Origin: Hymenopus coronatus
Taxonomy: Eukaryota > Arthropoda > Insecta > Mantodea > Hymenopodidae
NCBI GenBank assembly: GCA_030762935.1
Contig: CM060883.1
Span: forward strand, 30,870,501-30,934,500
Length of the DNA stretch: 64,000 nt
Reading direction: 5' to 3'
Shown one piece after another: positions 42,408-54,652 of the stretch (positions are counted from its first letter, which is position 1; each line of letters begins with the position of its first letter). A model generated the notes under the pieces. The model worked only from the letters and a program-made list of their open reading frames with translations. It searched no databases and was not told the DNA's origin. The translations under genes were made by a program, and so were the position numbers.

Positions 42408-43244
42408 TTTTACTTTCTCTACATCTCTGCAACAAATTGTAGTTAAAAAGCATATGTTTCTATTTACTTCATGCTAATTAGCAGAAGTAGTCTTATTACT
42501 TGCTTCCTTGTAAGAAGAAGCGAAATGAGGGAGTTCCATAGGTTAAAATGATAGCCAAAAGTTGGTTGCTATGTAACTGAAGCTCCTTTGTTTGTATGGA
42601 CAGGAGTTAAGAAATTCCTGTATAAGAAAAGTATTTTTTCAAAGCTAAAACGAAAAACCAGGAATATGTTAAAACTGGTCAACTCTACGAAAAAAAATGT
42701 ATTTGACTTAAATTACGTATCTTATTGTGAGCTACATTTTCTGTGCAGTAAGCTTTTCCATCTCTTATGGTTTAGCAGTTATGCACAATTCCGTAAAATT
42801 CATCCAGAATAAAGTAGTCTTCAGGGGCTATTCCCAGAAAATTCAAGATATACATTTTATTTGTCAGAAAATATCTTTAATATACGATATTTTAATAAAA
42901 ATCGTAAGAGCCATTTTTGAGAAAATCAAAATTTCCACAATGTTTTCCATGTAAAGGGTAGTTTGGGGTGGGGGAATTTTCTTGAAAATTTTCGTGTCGT
43001 ATCCTTGGAAGATATCAAACTTAAAAACCAAGTTTGGGCTTTAACGGTCTTTTCGTTTTTGAGCTATACTGCCCACAGACACACACACACATACTATTAG
43101 ACAGACACACACGGACATTTTTCTAAAAATGCCAGAGAATCTCAAAACATGTATTTCAGGTGAAATCTCGGTATCGAATTTGTGGGTACAATGCAATATC
43201 TTCTCAATACACTATGTACATAGTTCGTATAGAGATAGTAAAAA
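42408..43244 (+). mobile_element. HER copy 33, missing first 25 bases
   Basis: Begins at TTTTACTTTCTCTACATCTC (the subterminal inverted repeat) rather than TCTGATG and ends GTATAGAGATAGTAAAAAT. Confidence 0.85.
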
Positions 43245-43432
43245 TCGATACCGAGATTTCACCGAAAATACACATTTCGTGTACTCCTGCATTGGGAGAA
43301 ATTGGGAGATACTAAATTTAAATACAAAGTTTGGTATTTAACAGAATTTTGCTTGTTAAGTTATGCTGTCCATAGACACACACGCACAGACATTGACACA
43401 GGTATACACACTGACCTTTTTCTAAGAATGGT
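43245..43432. mobile_element. HER composite: two short pieces in opposite orientation
   Basis: CGATACCGAGATTTCACCG (minus piece) runs into GGGAGATACTAAATTTAAAT and TTTGGTATTTAACAG (plus piece), then a CA-rich stretch. Confidence 0.6.
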
Positions 43433-44286
43433 TTTTTACTTTCTCTATACGTACTATGTACCTAGTGTATAGAGAAGGTATTGTATTGCACCCAAAAATT
43501 CGATACCGAGATTTCACCGGAAATATATGTTTTAGGGTCCCCTGTATCCAAAAAAAAAAAAACATTTTCAAAAAATGTCCATGTGCGTCCGTGTGTCTGT
43601 GAGCACGATAACTCAAAAACGAAAAGTCGGTAAAATATCAAACTTGGTATTTAAGTTTAGTATCTTCCAGGGATGCAACACGAAGATGTTGAGAAAAATC
43701 CCCCCACACCAAACTACCCTTTACATGAAACGTTTTTCGAAACTTTTGATTTTCTTAAAAATGGCTCTAACGATTTTGTTTAAAATATCTTATATTAAAA
43801 ATATTTACCTGGCAAATAAAATGTATATCTTCAATTTTCTGGGAATAGCCTCTGAAGCTTACTTTATTCTGGATGAAATTTACGGAAGTTTGCAAAGCCC
43901 CTAAACCGTAAGCGATAGATAAAAACTTACTACACAAAAAATGTAGAGCACGTTAAAACACCCAATTTATGTTATGTACATTTTTTCATGGAGTTGGTCG
44001 TTTTTTAGATATTCCTTGTTTTTGGTTTCAGCTTTAACAAACTTTTCTCATACAGGAATTTGTCAACTCCTGTCCATACAAACAAAGGAACTTCAGTCAC
44101 AAAGCAACCAGCTTTTGACTATCATTTTAACCTATGGTACTCTCTTATTTCGCTTATACTTACAAGGAAGCAAGTAATAAGACTATTTGTGCTAATTTTT
44201 TCTCGATTAGCATAAAGTAAATAGAAGCATAAGCTTTCTAACAATAATTTGTTGCAGAGTGATGTAAATGGAATACATGATGTTTT
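43433..44286 (-). mobile_element. HER copy 35, near full length
   Basis: TTTTACTTTCTCTATACGTAC to GGAATACATGATGTTTTTT. A few bases before the far end are deleted (GCAGAGTGATGTAAATGG). Confidence 0.9.
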
Positions 44287-44294
44287 TTAATTCA

Positions 44295-44393
44295 GTGGTG
44301 TTCAAAACATATGGTATCAATTTTTGAGTGGAAGACAATATTTTCTCTACCTACTGTGTACATTATACATGTGTGCTAGGGAACATAAAAAAG
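44295..44393 (+). mobile_element. HER 3'-end fragment
   Basis: GTTCAAAACATATGGTATCA to TGCTAGGGAACATAAAAAAG, a diverged hairpin end. Confidence 0.55.
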
Positions 44394-45104
44394 CTTGTAA
44401 AATTAATTTATATAATAAAACATGACATCTATTTATTAATACAATATACCTATGTCGCATCAGCAAGAGAGATCTGAATGGACTGGCAGCCTATATTCTG
44501 TTTTCCTCGGCTCGTAGCCAGCAATAGATTCTGGTCTGACATCACCACGTGGAGCTAGCCATGTTGCGGATGCAGTACAGATCTCGTCAATCTGCACTTC
44601 CTTTTATATATGGTCTCTATTAGCAAGTCATTAAGGTCCAGTATTGCTTGTCGCAAATCTGACTTTTAAAACATTTACATTCCACAAAAGGTCGTCTGTC
44701 TTTATAAACGGGTTTTAAGATTTGTTGTCTTTAACTCCGCCTGCTACAACGGTAACACTCAACACAACATGAGAGCCAATATATGCATGGTGTTATGTTT
44801 AGGCGCGTTCGTTTTCTGCTGAAAATAACCAACAGCAATGGTAATGTTTTATTTATTCATTTATTTTATAATTTCTCTACTACGTATAATAAGCAGGATA
44901 TATATTAAATACATCCAGCATCTGCAACAACGAATGGAAGATCATAATGAAAAGCAAAAAATAGATTTAAAGTTAATTAATTAATAACATATTATTCTAT
45001 AAAAATTAATTAAACTGAAGTATTGATATGGAGAATTAGCCAAATATTTCATTCTCCTGATTGAGAGAAAGATAGAGTGAGAATGAGCTCGCGAGCGCGC
45101 GCGC
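44394..45104. other. unique spacer
   Basis: A mixed GAGCGCGCGCGCGTGTG simple repeat near 45094-45112. Nothing else recognised. Confidence 0.35.
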
Positions 45105-45535
45105 GTGTGTGTGTTCATTTATATGGAACAATATTCGAAAACTTTCATTTTACAACATTACGTATAACGTTATAGATATTCTCATGTACGTATATCTTGA
45201 ATTTTCTAGGAATAGTCTCTGAAGTTCTATTTCAGGATAACTTTTGTATAACTGGTAAATCTTAAGAGACAAACAAAATCTTATTACACGTGCATTTCGT
45301 CAATGCATTTCTTCTGGAGTTAACCATTTCCGAGATATGTATGTCTGGTCATTGGTATCAATTTTCCAACACTTACACTTTTCCTCAAATAGGAAGTAAT
45401 CATTGAATTTAAAGAATTTCAAAGGTATCATATAGCGACCAACTCTTACAGGATTTTCTATCCGTTAGCCTAGTTTACGTCATTAATCCAATTGTAACTA
45501 CTAGGAAGAATGAAATAAAACAAATGAAGTAAGAA
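45105..45535 (-). mobile_element. HER fragment, diverged
   Basis: TATGGAACAATATTCGAAAAC, TTGAATTTTCTAGGAATAGTC and GGAGTTAACCATTTCCGAGA are HER body blocks; both ends lost. Confidence 0.65.
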
Positions 45536-45539
45536 TGAT

Positions 45540-46423
45540 TTTACTTTCTCTACACGTACTATGTAGTGTACAGAGTAATTATTGTATTCCACCCAAAAAT
45601 TCGATACCGAGATTTCACCGGAAATACATGTTTTAGGATCCCCTAAATACCCCCTTTTTACAAAAAGGTCCGTGTGTGTGTCTGTCTGTCTGTCTGTCTT
45701 TCTGTGTGCGTGTCTGTGGACAGCATAGCTCAAAAATGAATAGACTGTTGAATACCAAAACTTGGTATTTTAAATTGGTATCTTCCAAGGATGCGACACG
45801 AAGATTTTCAAAAGTCCTCCCACCCCCAACTACCCTTTGCATGCAACTTTTTTCGAAATTTTTGATTTTCTTAAAAATGGCTCTAACGATTTTGATTAAA
45901 ATATCGTATATTAAAGATATTTACCTGAGAAATAAAATGTATATCTTGCATTTTCTAGGAATAGCCTCTGAAGATTACTTTATTCTGGATGAATTTTACG
46001 GAATGTTGCATAACTGTTAAACCGTAAGAGATGAACAAAAACTTACCACATAGAAAATGTAGAGCACGTTAAAACACACACTTTATGTTATACATATTTT
46101 TTTCGTGGAGTTGATCTTTTTTTTTTTTTTTTAGATATTCCTTGTTTTTGGTTTCAGCTTTGAAAAACTTACTTTTGTCATGCAGGAATTTGTCAACTCG
46201 TGTCCATAGAAACAAAGGAACCACATAGCAACCAGCTTTTGACTATCACTTTAACCTATGGTACTACCTTATTTCGCTTCTGCTTACAAGGAAGCAAGAA
46301 ATAAGCCTATTTCTGCTAACTTTTTCTCGATTAGCAGGAAGTAAATAGAAGCATAAGCTTTTTAAAAACAATTTATTGCAGAGGTATAGAGAAAGTCATG
46401 TGAATGGAACACATCAGATTTTT
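45540..46423 (-). mobile_element. HER copy 38, near full length
   Basis: TTTTACTTTCTCTACACGTAC to GGAACACATCAGATTTTT. The palindrome is shortened (CTATGTAGTGTACAGAG). Confidence 0.9.
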
Positions 46424-46439
46424 AAGAATAGTTTTTTTG

Positions 46440-46645
46440 GTAGTGCTTATCGCTCGCTTTTACTACACATGGCACCGCAAGCGATTACTGATGATACATG
46501 AAATGAAGATGGAGCACCGGTGGAATGCGATGCGAGGGAAATCGGAGAACCCGTGAAAAACCGCCCCTGCGCCATTTTGTCCATCACATATCCCACATGC
46601 GGTCGCATGGGATCGAACCCATGCCGCCTAGGTGAGAGATGATTG
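46440..46645 (-). mobile_element. SINE-B copy 3, head truncated
   Basis: Minus-strand GGTTCGATCCCATGCGACCG and body ATTCCACCGGTGCTCCATC; the first part of the tRNA-like head is absent beyond CATCTCTCACCTAGG. Confidence 0.85.
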
Positions 46646-46650
46646 GGACA

Positions 46651-46949
46651 CATCAGATTTTTATTACTATGCATACACAGTGTGGGAAATAATCTAAAGT
46701 TTTAGGATGCTCTCCATTTAATCTAGCATGGTTTTGCAGCGATTTTAATGAAATCTGAATGACAAGTTCTTTGCAGGCTGTTATACATAAATCAAATTTG
46801 AGCTTTACTGAGAAGCATATATAGAGGTGTACTCCGATCTACTTCTACCTACCCCTGCTAACTTAGGTGATACGCACGAGATATTGTCCTGGTGCGTGGT
46901 AAACCGTTTTTTTCTTTTCCAACTCTCTCAGTGCGGTCAGGCATAACAC
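46651..46949. other. spacer, possibly the 3' non-coding end of the mariner copy
   Basis: ACACATCAGATTTTTATTAC at 46649-46668 is a bare HER end. Confidence 0.3.
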
Positions 46950-47890
46950 TTGCTGGTCACTAGATCAGTATTGAAACAACAATTATGTAATGAATACTCA
47001 TAGAAATTTTGTTTCTACCAATTTCTGAAAGGATCCTTCCTGGCACTATATGCAGCGTTCCATTTTCTGGAACCACTTCTGGAAGCATCCACTCTACTCA
47101 GTTTACAGCACTGTAGAAACTACTTTTCGTGTGCTGCAACAGCTTCTTCAGGGCTAGAAAATTGGCAACCTCGAAGCCGGTTCTTCACTGTAGGGAACAG
47201 GAAGAAATCAAAGGGTGCTAGATTAGTACCATGGGTTGGATGAGTCAATAGTTTTGCCTCAGTTCCTTGTAGGAACTCCATCGTGTGAGCTCATGTATTG
47301 TCTTGATGCAACAAAATAGTCGTGTCTTTGGATGCTTTTCTTGAACTTTTTGAAGCACTTTCAAAGGCAAACTTCCACGTACCTAATTCAGTAGCAATTT
47401 TATGATTTTAGAGCACAGCTGTTCCCAAGTGTCTACTTGTGGTGAAGAAACAAGCAATCATTTTCTTTTCGGACTGTTTCCTCTCTTGAACCTGATGGGT
47501 GGTGGGTCATCTGGAAAAACCTTTACAGCATTTCTGTGCACCATTCCATTCTATGTAGCTTTCGTGCTCCAGACAAATTACACGTAGACTATCATGAAAA
47601 ATGGCTGAAACACTCGGCGAGCAAATCGTTAATGCCAGATTAATGTTACTGAAGGTTAGACTTGGATTTCTCACTAATCATCGTTTCCACAGTGGTGATG
47701 TTTTTTCTCACTGCTGTTGTTGGTTTGCCACTCTTTTCTTCAGCTTCAAGAGTTGCTGCTCCGTTGAGTTTTCCAAGCCAGCAGAACGCAGTTGCACGTA
47801 ATGGAGAATAGTTCTCAAAAGCCCTCGTCAAACGCTCAAGTGACTGCGCTTCATTTACAACACATTTGAAGTCTTACAAGATCATTGCAA
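46950..47890 (-). pseudogene. mariner transposase (Mos1/SETMAR-like), heavily decayed
   Basis: Minus-strand pieces in family order are LEAEEKSGKPTT (the ERSGRP region between the two N-terminal helix-turn-helices); HRMEWCTEML and HHPSGSREET (SMEWRH..SPPP region after the first catalytic Asp); LHQDNT-stop-AHT (HDNARPH, second Asp); HPTHGTNLAPFDFFLFPTVK (YSPDLAPSDFFLF, third Asp kept); and NRLRGCQFSSPEEAVAAHEK. Stops and frame changes occur throughout. No clear TIRs found. This is a different subfamily from the element at 35703. Confidence 0.8.
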
Positions 47891-48727
47891 GAAAATGTTC
47901 TGTCTGAATCCCCATTGCACTTGCAGGAAGTACCCACTTTGAAGACTTCAAACATAACATTTGGGAAAATGAACGACGCAACAATGCTACCATTGCATTA
48001 CCAATGAGTCAACTATTTCAACACATCAACAACGATTTTTCCAAGGGTAGCCAATATTCCGTGTCTCAATACTTGTCTAGTCTTTCTCGTATGCCTACAG
48101 GACTTGAAACCTTGCTAGGCGCTTGCATCGAATAATTTGGATTAGGGATTAGAGGAGTGCAGACGTTCCTGCTATATTTTTATCCTAACTTATATTCCGG
48201 CATATATTTTTTGAAACTTCAAAAAATATTTTTTCCTAAATAATTTTTGAAAGCATTTTGGAAGTTGTTAAATAATTTTCCACGCGTTTACAAAGTTTAA
48301 GCTTTTACACTTCTTCCTGATTACCACACTTTCTGTATTTTCCGATCATTTTACATGTTTTCGACAATGTTGAGTGTTTTAGCCTTACTCTGATACAAAT
48401 GTTTCATTCTCTAAAATTTTTACTTCCTGCTTACAGTTTCAAAGGATTTCTGCGAGGTGAGAGATAAAAAAATTAACTTCTATAGGAGCGTGCATTATTA
48501 AGCTGAAGACATTAAGGCGGAAAATTTGGAAAGTAAATAATTATGAAATAATAAAAATGCAAATTGAGAATGTTTGTGTACTTTGTTAAAATCATACTTT
48601 TTAATAGTTGTAAGCAAGGATATCACACTGTCAATAACAGCATCAATAACAATAATATCCCGGGTTAACAAAACCACACCAACGGAATATTTTCGGTGGT
48701 GAAATAAAAGCTCTGCTTAAAAAAAAA
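47891..48727. other. unique spacer
   Basis: Nothing recognised; the proximal part may include the 5' end of the mariner copy. Confidence 0.35.
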
Positions 48728-49583
48728 AAATCTGATGTGTTCTATTCTCATGACTTTCTCTATATCTCTGTAACAAATTATTGTTAATAAGCTTATCTTT
48801 TATTTATTTCATGCTAATCAAGACAAATTAGCAGAAATAGTCTTATTTCTTGCTTTTTTGCAAGTAGAAGCGAAATAAGGAAGTACCATAGGTTAAATTG
48901 AAAGCCAAAAGCTGGTTGCTATGTGACTGGTGTTCCATTGTTTGTATGTACATGAGTTGACAAATTCCTGTATGAGAAAAGTATACGTTTTTCAAAGCTG
49001 AAACCAAGAAAAAGGAATATCTCAAAAACGATCAACTCCACGAAAAAAATGTATATAACATAAAGTGTGTGTTTTAACGTGCTCTACATTTTTTGTGTGA
49101 TAAGTTTTTGTCCATCTCTTACGGTTTAGTAGTTATGCAAAATTCGTCCAGATTAAAGTAGTCTTCAGAGGCTAATCCCAGAAAATTCAAAATATACATT
49201 TTATTTGTCAGGTAAATATCTTTAATATATGATATTTTAATCAAAATCATTAGAGCCATTTTTTAGAAAATCAAAATTTTCGAAAAAAGTTCCATGTAAA
49301 GGGCAATTTGGGATGGGGGGATTTTTCTCAAAATCTTCGTGTCGTATCCCTGGAAGATGCTAAACTTAAATACCAAGTTTGGTATTTTACCGACTTTTCG
49401 TTTTTGAGTTATCGTGTTCACAGACACACGGACACACACACGGACTTTTTTCTGAAAATACTTTTTTTGGATACAGGGGACCCTAAAACATATATTTTTG
49501 GTGAAATCTCGGTATCGAATTTTTTGGTGGAGTGCAATACATTCTCTATACACTATGTACATAGTGCGTATAGAGAAAGTAAT
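48728..49583 (+). mobile_element. HER copy 39, full length
   Basis: AAAAAATCTGATGTGTTCTATTC to GTATAGAGAAAGTAATAAC, all blocks present. Confidence 0.9.
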
Positions 49584-49727
49584 AACATTAGACCTAAAGT
49601 AATCTCACAATTTTAAAACCTCATATTTACCAACTATATCAAATATTCAATTGTAATTAACTTTGATCTAAAACCAAATTGGGATGTAAAATTAAATTAT
49701 TGGATTCAAAATATTTAACAACCTAAG

Positions 49728-49915
49728 ATAAGAACTGAAGCTTTCCTGCCGACGTATTAATTCAAAATCTTCTCGGGCTTCTAACCAGGTAAAAACTGAT
49801 GGATCAGTTCACCCTGAAGACGAGGAAGATGCACTTCTTCGAAATGTTGGTGTCAAGCCAAGTTTTTACCTGGTTAGAAGCCCGAGAAGATATTGAATTA
49901 ATTTAACAACCTATT
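49728..49915 (+). mobile_element. Penelope-like piece with inverted arms (PLE copy 2)
   Basis: TAAGAACTGAAGCTTTCC opens it, as at 14922. Arms ATTAATTCAAAATCTTCTCG..GGTAAAAACT (49756-49797) and AGTTTTTACC..GAGAAGATATTGAATTAAT (49861-49902) are near-perfect inverse copies of about 42 bp. The 63-bp centre holds the CTGAAGA..GAAAT motif. Inverted terminal arrangements are known for Penelope-like elements. Confidence 0.5.
49814..49851 (+). ncRNA. hammerhead-like core in PLE copy 2
   Basis: Same stem (CGAGGAAG/CTTCTTCG, loop ATGCA) as copy 1, but the following box reads GAAAT instead of GAAAC and TGTC replaces TATC. It lies as the loop of the inverted arms. Confidence 0.25.
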
Positions 49916-49942
49916 TATTATAATCCCTAGAATGTTAGCAAA

Positions 49943-50620
49943 ATAAATATGATGTGTTCCATTCACATGGCTTACTCTACAGTTCTGTAACAAACTATTG
50001 TTAAAAACACTATCTTCTTTATACTAATCGAGATAAACATTAGCAGAAATTGTCCTATTTCTAGCTTCCTTGGAAGCACAAGGAAATAAAGGATACACTA
50101 GGCTAAAACGATAGTCAAATATTATAAAAACTGGCTGGTATCTGTTTATTTATGACCAGGAGTTGACAAATTCCAGAGTAAGAAAAATTTAAATTCTGAA
50201 ACCAATAACAATGAATATCTTGAAAAAGGTGAACTCCACTAAAAAAATGTATTTGACTTAAATTGTGTGTTGTAACGAGTTCTACCAGTTATGCACAATT
50301 GGGCAAAATTCATCCAGAATAAAGAGGTATTCAGAGGCTATTCCCAGACAATTTAAACTATACATTTTATTTGTCATGTAAAATATCTTTAATCTACAGT
50401 ATTTGAATCAAGATCGTAAGAGCCATTTTTGAGAAAAACAACATTTCCAAAATATTTCCACTTGAAGGGTAGTTTGGGCTGAGGGATCTTCTTGTCGCAT
50501 CTTTGGAAGATTCTAAACATAAAACGGCCTTTTCGTTTTGAGCTATGCTGTCCACACACACGTGCGAGGATATTTTTCTAAAAATATGTTTGGACCTCAA
50601 AACATGTTTCTGGTTAGAGT
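49943..50620 (+). mobile_element. HER copy 40, 3' hairpin lost
   Basis: ATATGATGTGTTCCATTCACATGG to CTCAAAACATGTTTCTGG, where similarity stops before the terminal hairpin. Confidence 0.8.
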
Positions 50621-50926
50621 AAACAATAGGAGTAATTGCAAATTGTGTATAGTTATTCACAATATAAGGATCGCCCTTCGCCTGCACAGGAAGATACTGT
50701 TGATTTATAGAGTTGATTTATAACTATTGTTATACGGTATTAACTTTACATCGATATGATATTGTATTGCCTTACATCTGCAAGGTATCAAAGTTCAATG
50801 AGAATAAATGGACACTGATAATAACACGTTTTACGATGTGCTGCTTTCTCAGATACTGTTACACAGGGAAATGTCAGTTTTAAACGAATGTATGAATTTA
50901 TCTCTAAATGCACAATTTTTACTTTC
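50621..50926. other. spacer
   Basis: Nothing recognised. Confidence 0.4.
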
Positions 50927-51764
50927 ACTACACGTACTATGTACATAGTGTATAGAGAAGGTATTGTATTCCACCCAAAAATTCGATACCGAGATGTCAC
51001 CGGAAATGCATGTTTTGAGTTCCCTGAATTAAAAAAAATTACAAAAAGGTCTGTGTGTGCGTGTGGGTGTGTGTGTCTGTGGACAACATAGCTCAAAATC
51101 GACAAGACCGTTGAATACCAAACTTGGTATTTAAGTTTGGTATCCTTCAGGGATGTGACACAAAGATTTTGAGAAAAATTTAAACTACTTTTTACATGGA
51201 AATTTTTTCGAAAATTTTTATTTTCTTAAAAATGGCTCAAAGATTTTAATCAAAATATCGTATATTACAGATATTTACCTGACAAATAAAATTTATATCT
51301 TGAATTTTTTGGGAAGTCTCTAAAGACTATTTTACTCTGGATGAATTTTCAGAATTTTGCATAACTGCTAAACCGTAAGAGATGGACCAAAACGTACCAC
51401 ACAAAAAATATAGAACACATTAAAACACACAATGTATACATTGTTTTCGTGGAGTTTATCGTTTTTGAGATATTCCATGTTTTTGGTTTCAGCTTTAAAA
51501 AAAGCTTATATTTTTCTCATACAGGAATCTGTCAACTCCTGTCCATACAAACAAAGGAACTTCAGCCAAATAGCAACCAGCTTTGTGGCTATCACTTTAA
51601 CGTATGTTGCTCCCTTATTTCGCTTCTACTTACAATGAAGCAAGTAATAAGACTATTTCTGCTAACTTTTTCTCGATTAGCATGAAGTAAATAGAAGCAT
51701 AAGCTTTCTAACAATAATTTTTTGCAGGTGTATAGAAAGCCATGTGAATGTAACACATCAGATT
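50927..51764 (-). mobile_element. HER copy 41, full length
   Basis: TTTTACTTTCACTACACGTAC to GTAACACATCAGATTTTT, directly followed by copy 42. Confidence 0.9.
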
Positions 51765-52536
51765 TTTACTTTACCTACACGTGTATAGGGTATAGTGTAT
51801 AGAGTGGGTATTGTATTTTACTCAAAAATTCGATACTAAGATTTCACTGGAAACATATGTTCTGAGACCCTCTGAATCCAAAAAAAAAGCATCTTTGGAA
51901 AAATGTCCGTGTGTGTGTCTGTGGAAAGCATAGCTCTAAAACGAAAAGTCCTTTAAATTCCAAACTTGACATTTAAGTTCAGTATCTTCCAAGGATGCGA
52001 CACATTGATTTTTCAGGAAAATCTCCCTACCCTCAACCATCCTCTATAATGAAAAATTTATTTTATCAGGAAATTTTTCTGACGATTTTCATGGAATATC
52101 GTATATTAAAGATATTTACATGAAAAACAATCAAATATTGTATTTTCTGGGAATAGCCTTTGAAGACATCTGAAGAATTTTGCGGAATATTCCATAATTA
52201 GTAAATCGTAAGAGATAGACAACTTACTACTTAAAAAATATAGAGGTGATTAAAACACACAATTTATGTTGTATTCATTTTTTTATGGAGTTGACCGTTT
52301 TTGAGATATTCCTTGTTATTAGTTTCAGTTTTAAAATATACTTTTCTCATACGGGAATTTGTAAACTCCTGGCCATACAAACAAAGGACCTTCAATCACA
52401 TAGTAACTATGAAGTAATAAGACCTTTTTAGCCAATTTTTCCTCGATTAGCATGAAGTAAATAGAAGAATATGATTTTTAACAATAATTTGTTACAGAGA
52501 TATAGAGAAAGTCATATGAATGCGACCATAATTTTT
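51765..52536 (-). mobile_element. HER copy 42
   Basis: TTTACTTTACCTACACGTGT (palindrome degraded) to GTCATATGAATGCGACC, with small deletions in the last third. Confidence 0.85.
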
Positions 52537-52759
52537 TTTAATGTAATACTTTTCAACCACACAACTGGTGCAGACTTATATCCGTTTCTGTTTAAAATGG
52601 ATATATTTTAAACACAGGCTATTATTCTTTATGTTTTAAAATCACTAGACCACCTGCAGTACAAAAAAAAAGTTATGTGTTTCATGTTTCAGAACGTTAA
52701 TTTAAATACGTGATAATATCAACATAAATAGTTGCCTAAGAGTAAAACGTTAAAAAATA

Positions 52760-53577
52760 AAAATCTGATGTGCTACAGACACATAACATTTTTTACGTAT
52801 CCTAAAATAAACTATTCTTACAAAACTTCTACTTCACGCTTATCAAGATAAACATGATAAGAAAGGTTTTATTGCATATTATTTCCTTGAGGAAAAAATT
52901 ACAAGAGGAACAAGGAAACACAATAAGCTGAAGTGGTAATCAAATCTTTTAAAAGTCGGTCACTATGTGTTGGTTTCTAAATGCCCATCTCTTTGCCTGA
53001 CCAGGAGAAAGAAAAGTGAGTAACGACTTCCACTTGAGAAAAGTTTTAATTAGGTATTGCAAAATTGAAAACAAACAAGGAATGTCTCAGAAATGGGTAA
53101 CTCTACACAAAATTGCATACGACATATATCGCGTGTTTAAACGAGATCTGCATTGTTTGCGTAGTAAGTTTTTGTCTATCCCTTACAACTTATCAGTTAT
53201 GAAAAGTCATTCAGAATGAAGAGGTATTCACAAGTAATTCAAGACATAGGTACATTTTATTTGTGATATAAGTGTCTTGAACATGTGGTGTAGCCATTTT
53301 TGATAACATCAAAACGATTGCTAAGTTTCCGTATAAAGCAAAGTTTGGGGCGGGGGGGGGGGGGATTTTGTTGAAAAGTGTGTCACATTGTCGCATTCTT
53401 AAAAAATGCTGTTAAGTTTGGTACTCAACAGACTTTTCGTTGTTTTTCTTTAGTAATACTATTCACAGTCACACATACATGGACACGTACATGGAGCTTT
53501 TTTAAAAATTGAGAGGATTTCAAAGTATATGTTTTCGGGGAAATATCGACATCCAGAAGTATTAGAAAAAGTAATAA
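52760..53577 (+). mobile_element. HER copy 43, strongly diverged
   Basis: AAAAATCTGATGTGCTACAG to AGTATTAGAAAAAGTAATAAA. One of the oldest-looking copies. A G-run (GGGGCGGGGGGGGGGGG) lies at 53348-53364. Confidence 0.8.
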
Positions 53578-54652
53578 AATGTTTCAGTTAAACACATCAG
53601 ATAGGTAACAAGGTATTCAAATTCAAAGTCAACAGTAAAATATATATCTAACATTTATACGAGTTTCTATTTTCGCAGTAATTCTACAAATTAATTACAT
53701 AAAATGTTATTTTTATATTTACCTCATGTTAAACGTAATATATATATATTTGCCACAAAATGTTTTAACTAGGTGATAACCGGAAAACTGTAGGTGATGC
53801 AATAGCCAATTGTATAAAAATGGTGTATATAAAAACATGATACATTCATCAAAACTGTTTGCTCAGCAGCACGAATCCTACTGTCAATTTTACGTACATC
53901 CAAATAGAGCTAATCATTTAGAAACTATTTGCCCATGTGCTAGTCACCACAAAAGCTAAAAATGTTATTTTTAGGTCGTTAGAGAGAAAATAAACGCCAA
54001 AGAGAGCGTTTACTGAAAAAAAACAAACTTCAGCCGCAAAACCATTAAAGCTTATATATAACCATTAAATGATGGCAATTAATGTTAAACGCGTTTAAAT
54101 TGTGATGAAATTCTTACAGAGTCTGAAACAGTTAAAAATGGTGCCAGGGGTGGGATTGATAACATTAGATTTCTGATTACTGCCATGCTGAGATAAATTA
54201 TAGGTTAGTATTATATCGCCGGTGTCGAGAAGTATAATTGCAAAACTGTAATTTTTCTGCAAGTAATTTCAGACAAGTATTACAAATAGCTGTTTCATAC
54301 TTCAGTAACTTTATTTACACCAAGGTTTACATTAACTATCTGTGTGATACTGAATATAAAATACATCGTACATAAAATAAAAATATACACTTTTCCCCAA
54401 GCGCCGGCGATAATATTCTTTGTATGAACATACGAGAAACATAAACAGGTTAACCTTTTAAGGTGTACGTGGTACAGAAAGTAGAAATAGGTTATTTAGC
54501 TGCAGATTCACATGGTAATGTTTTCGGTAGAAATAGAAGATTCTGCAACATTGTGAACAAATGTTTGTGGTGTGTTTCTTAGCTGCAGTAAACAACAATA
54601 GAAATAGTAAGAAAATGAATTCAAAGCCTGCGAATATATTCGAGACGTATTG
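53578..54652. other. unique sequence
   Basis: Contains only a 40-codon ORF at 53837-53959 (starts MIHSSKLFAQQHESY; four Cys and six His in total) of unknown meaning. No other feature. Confidence 0.35.
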
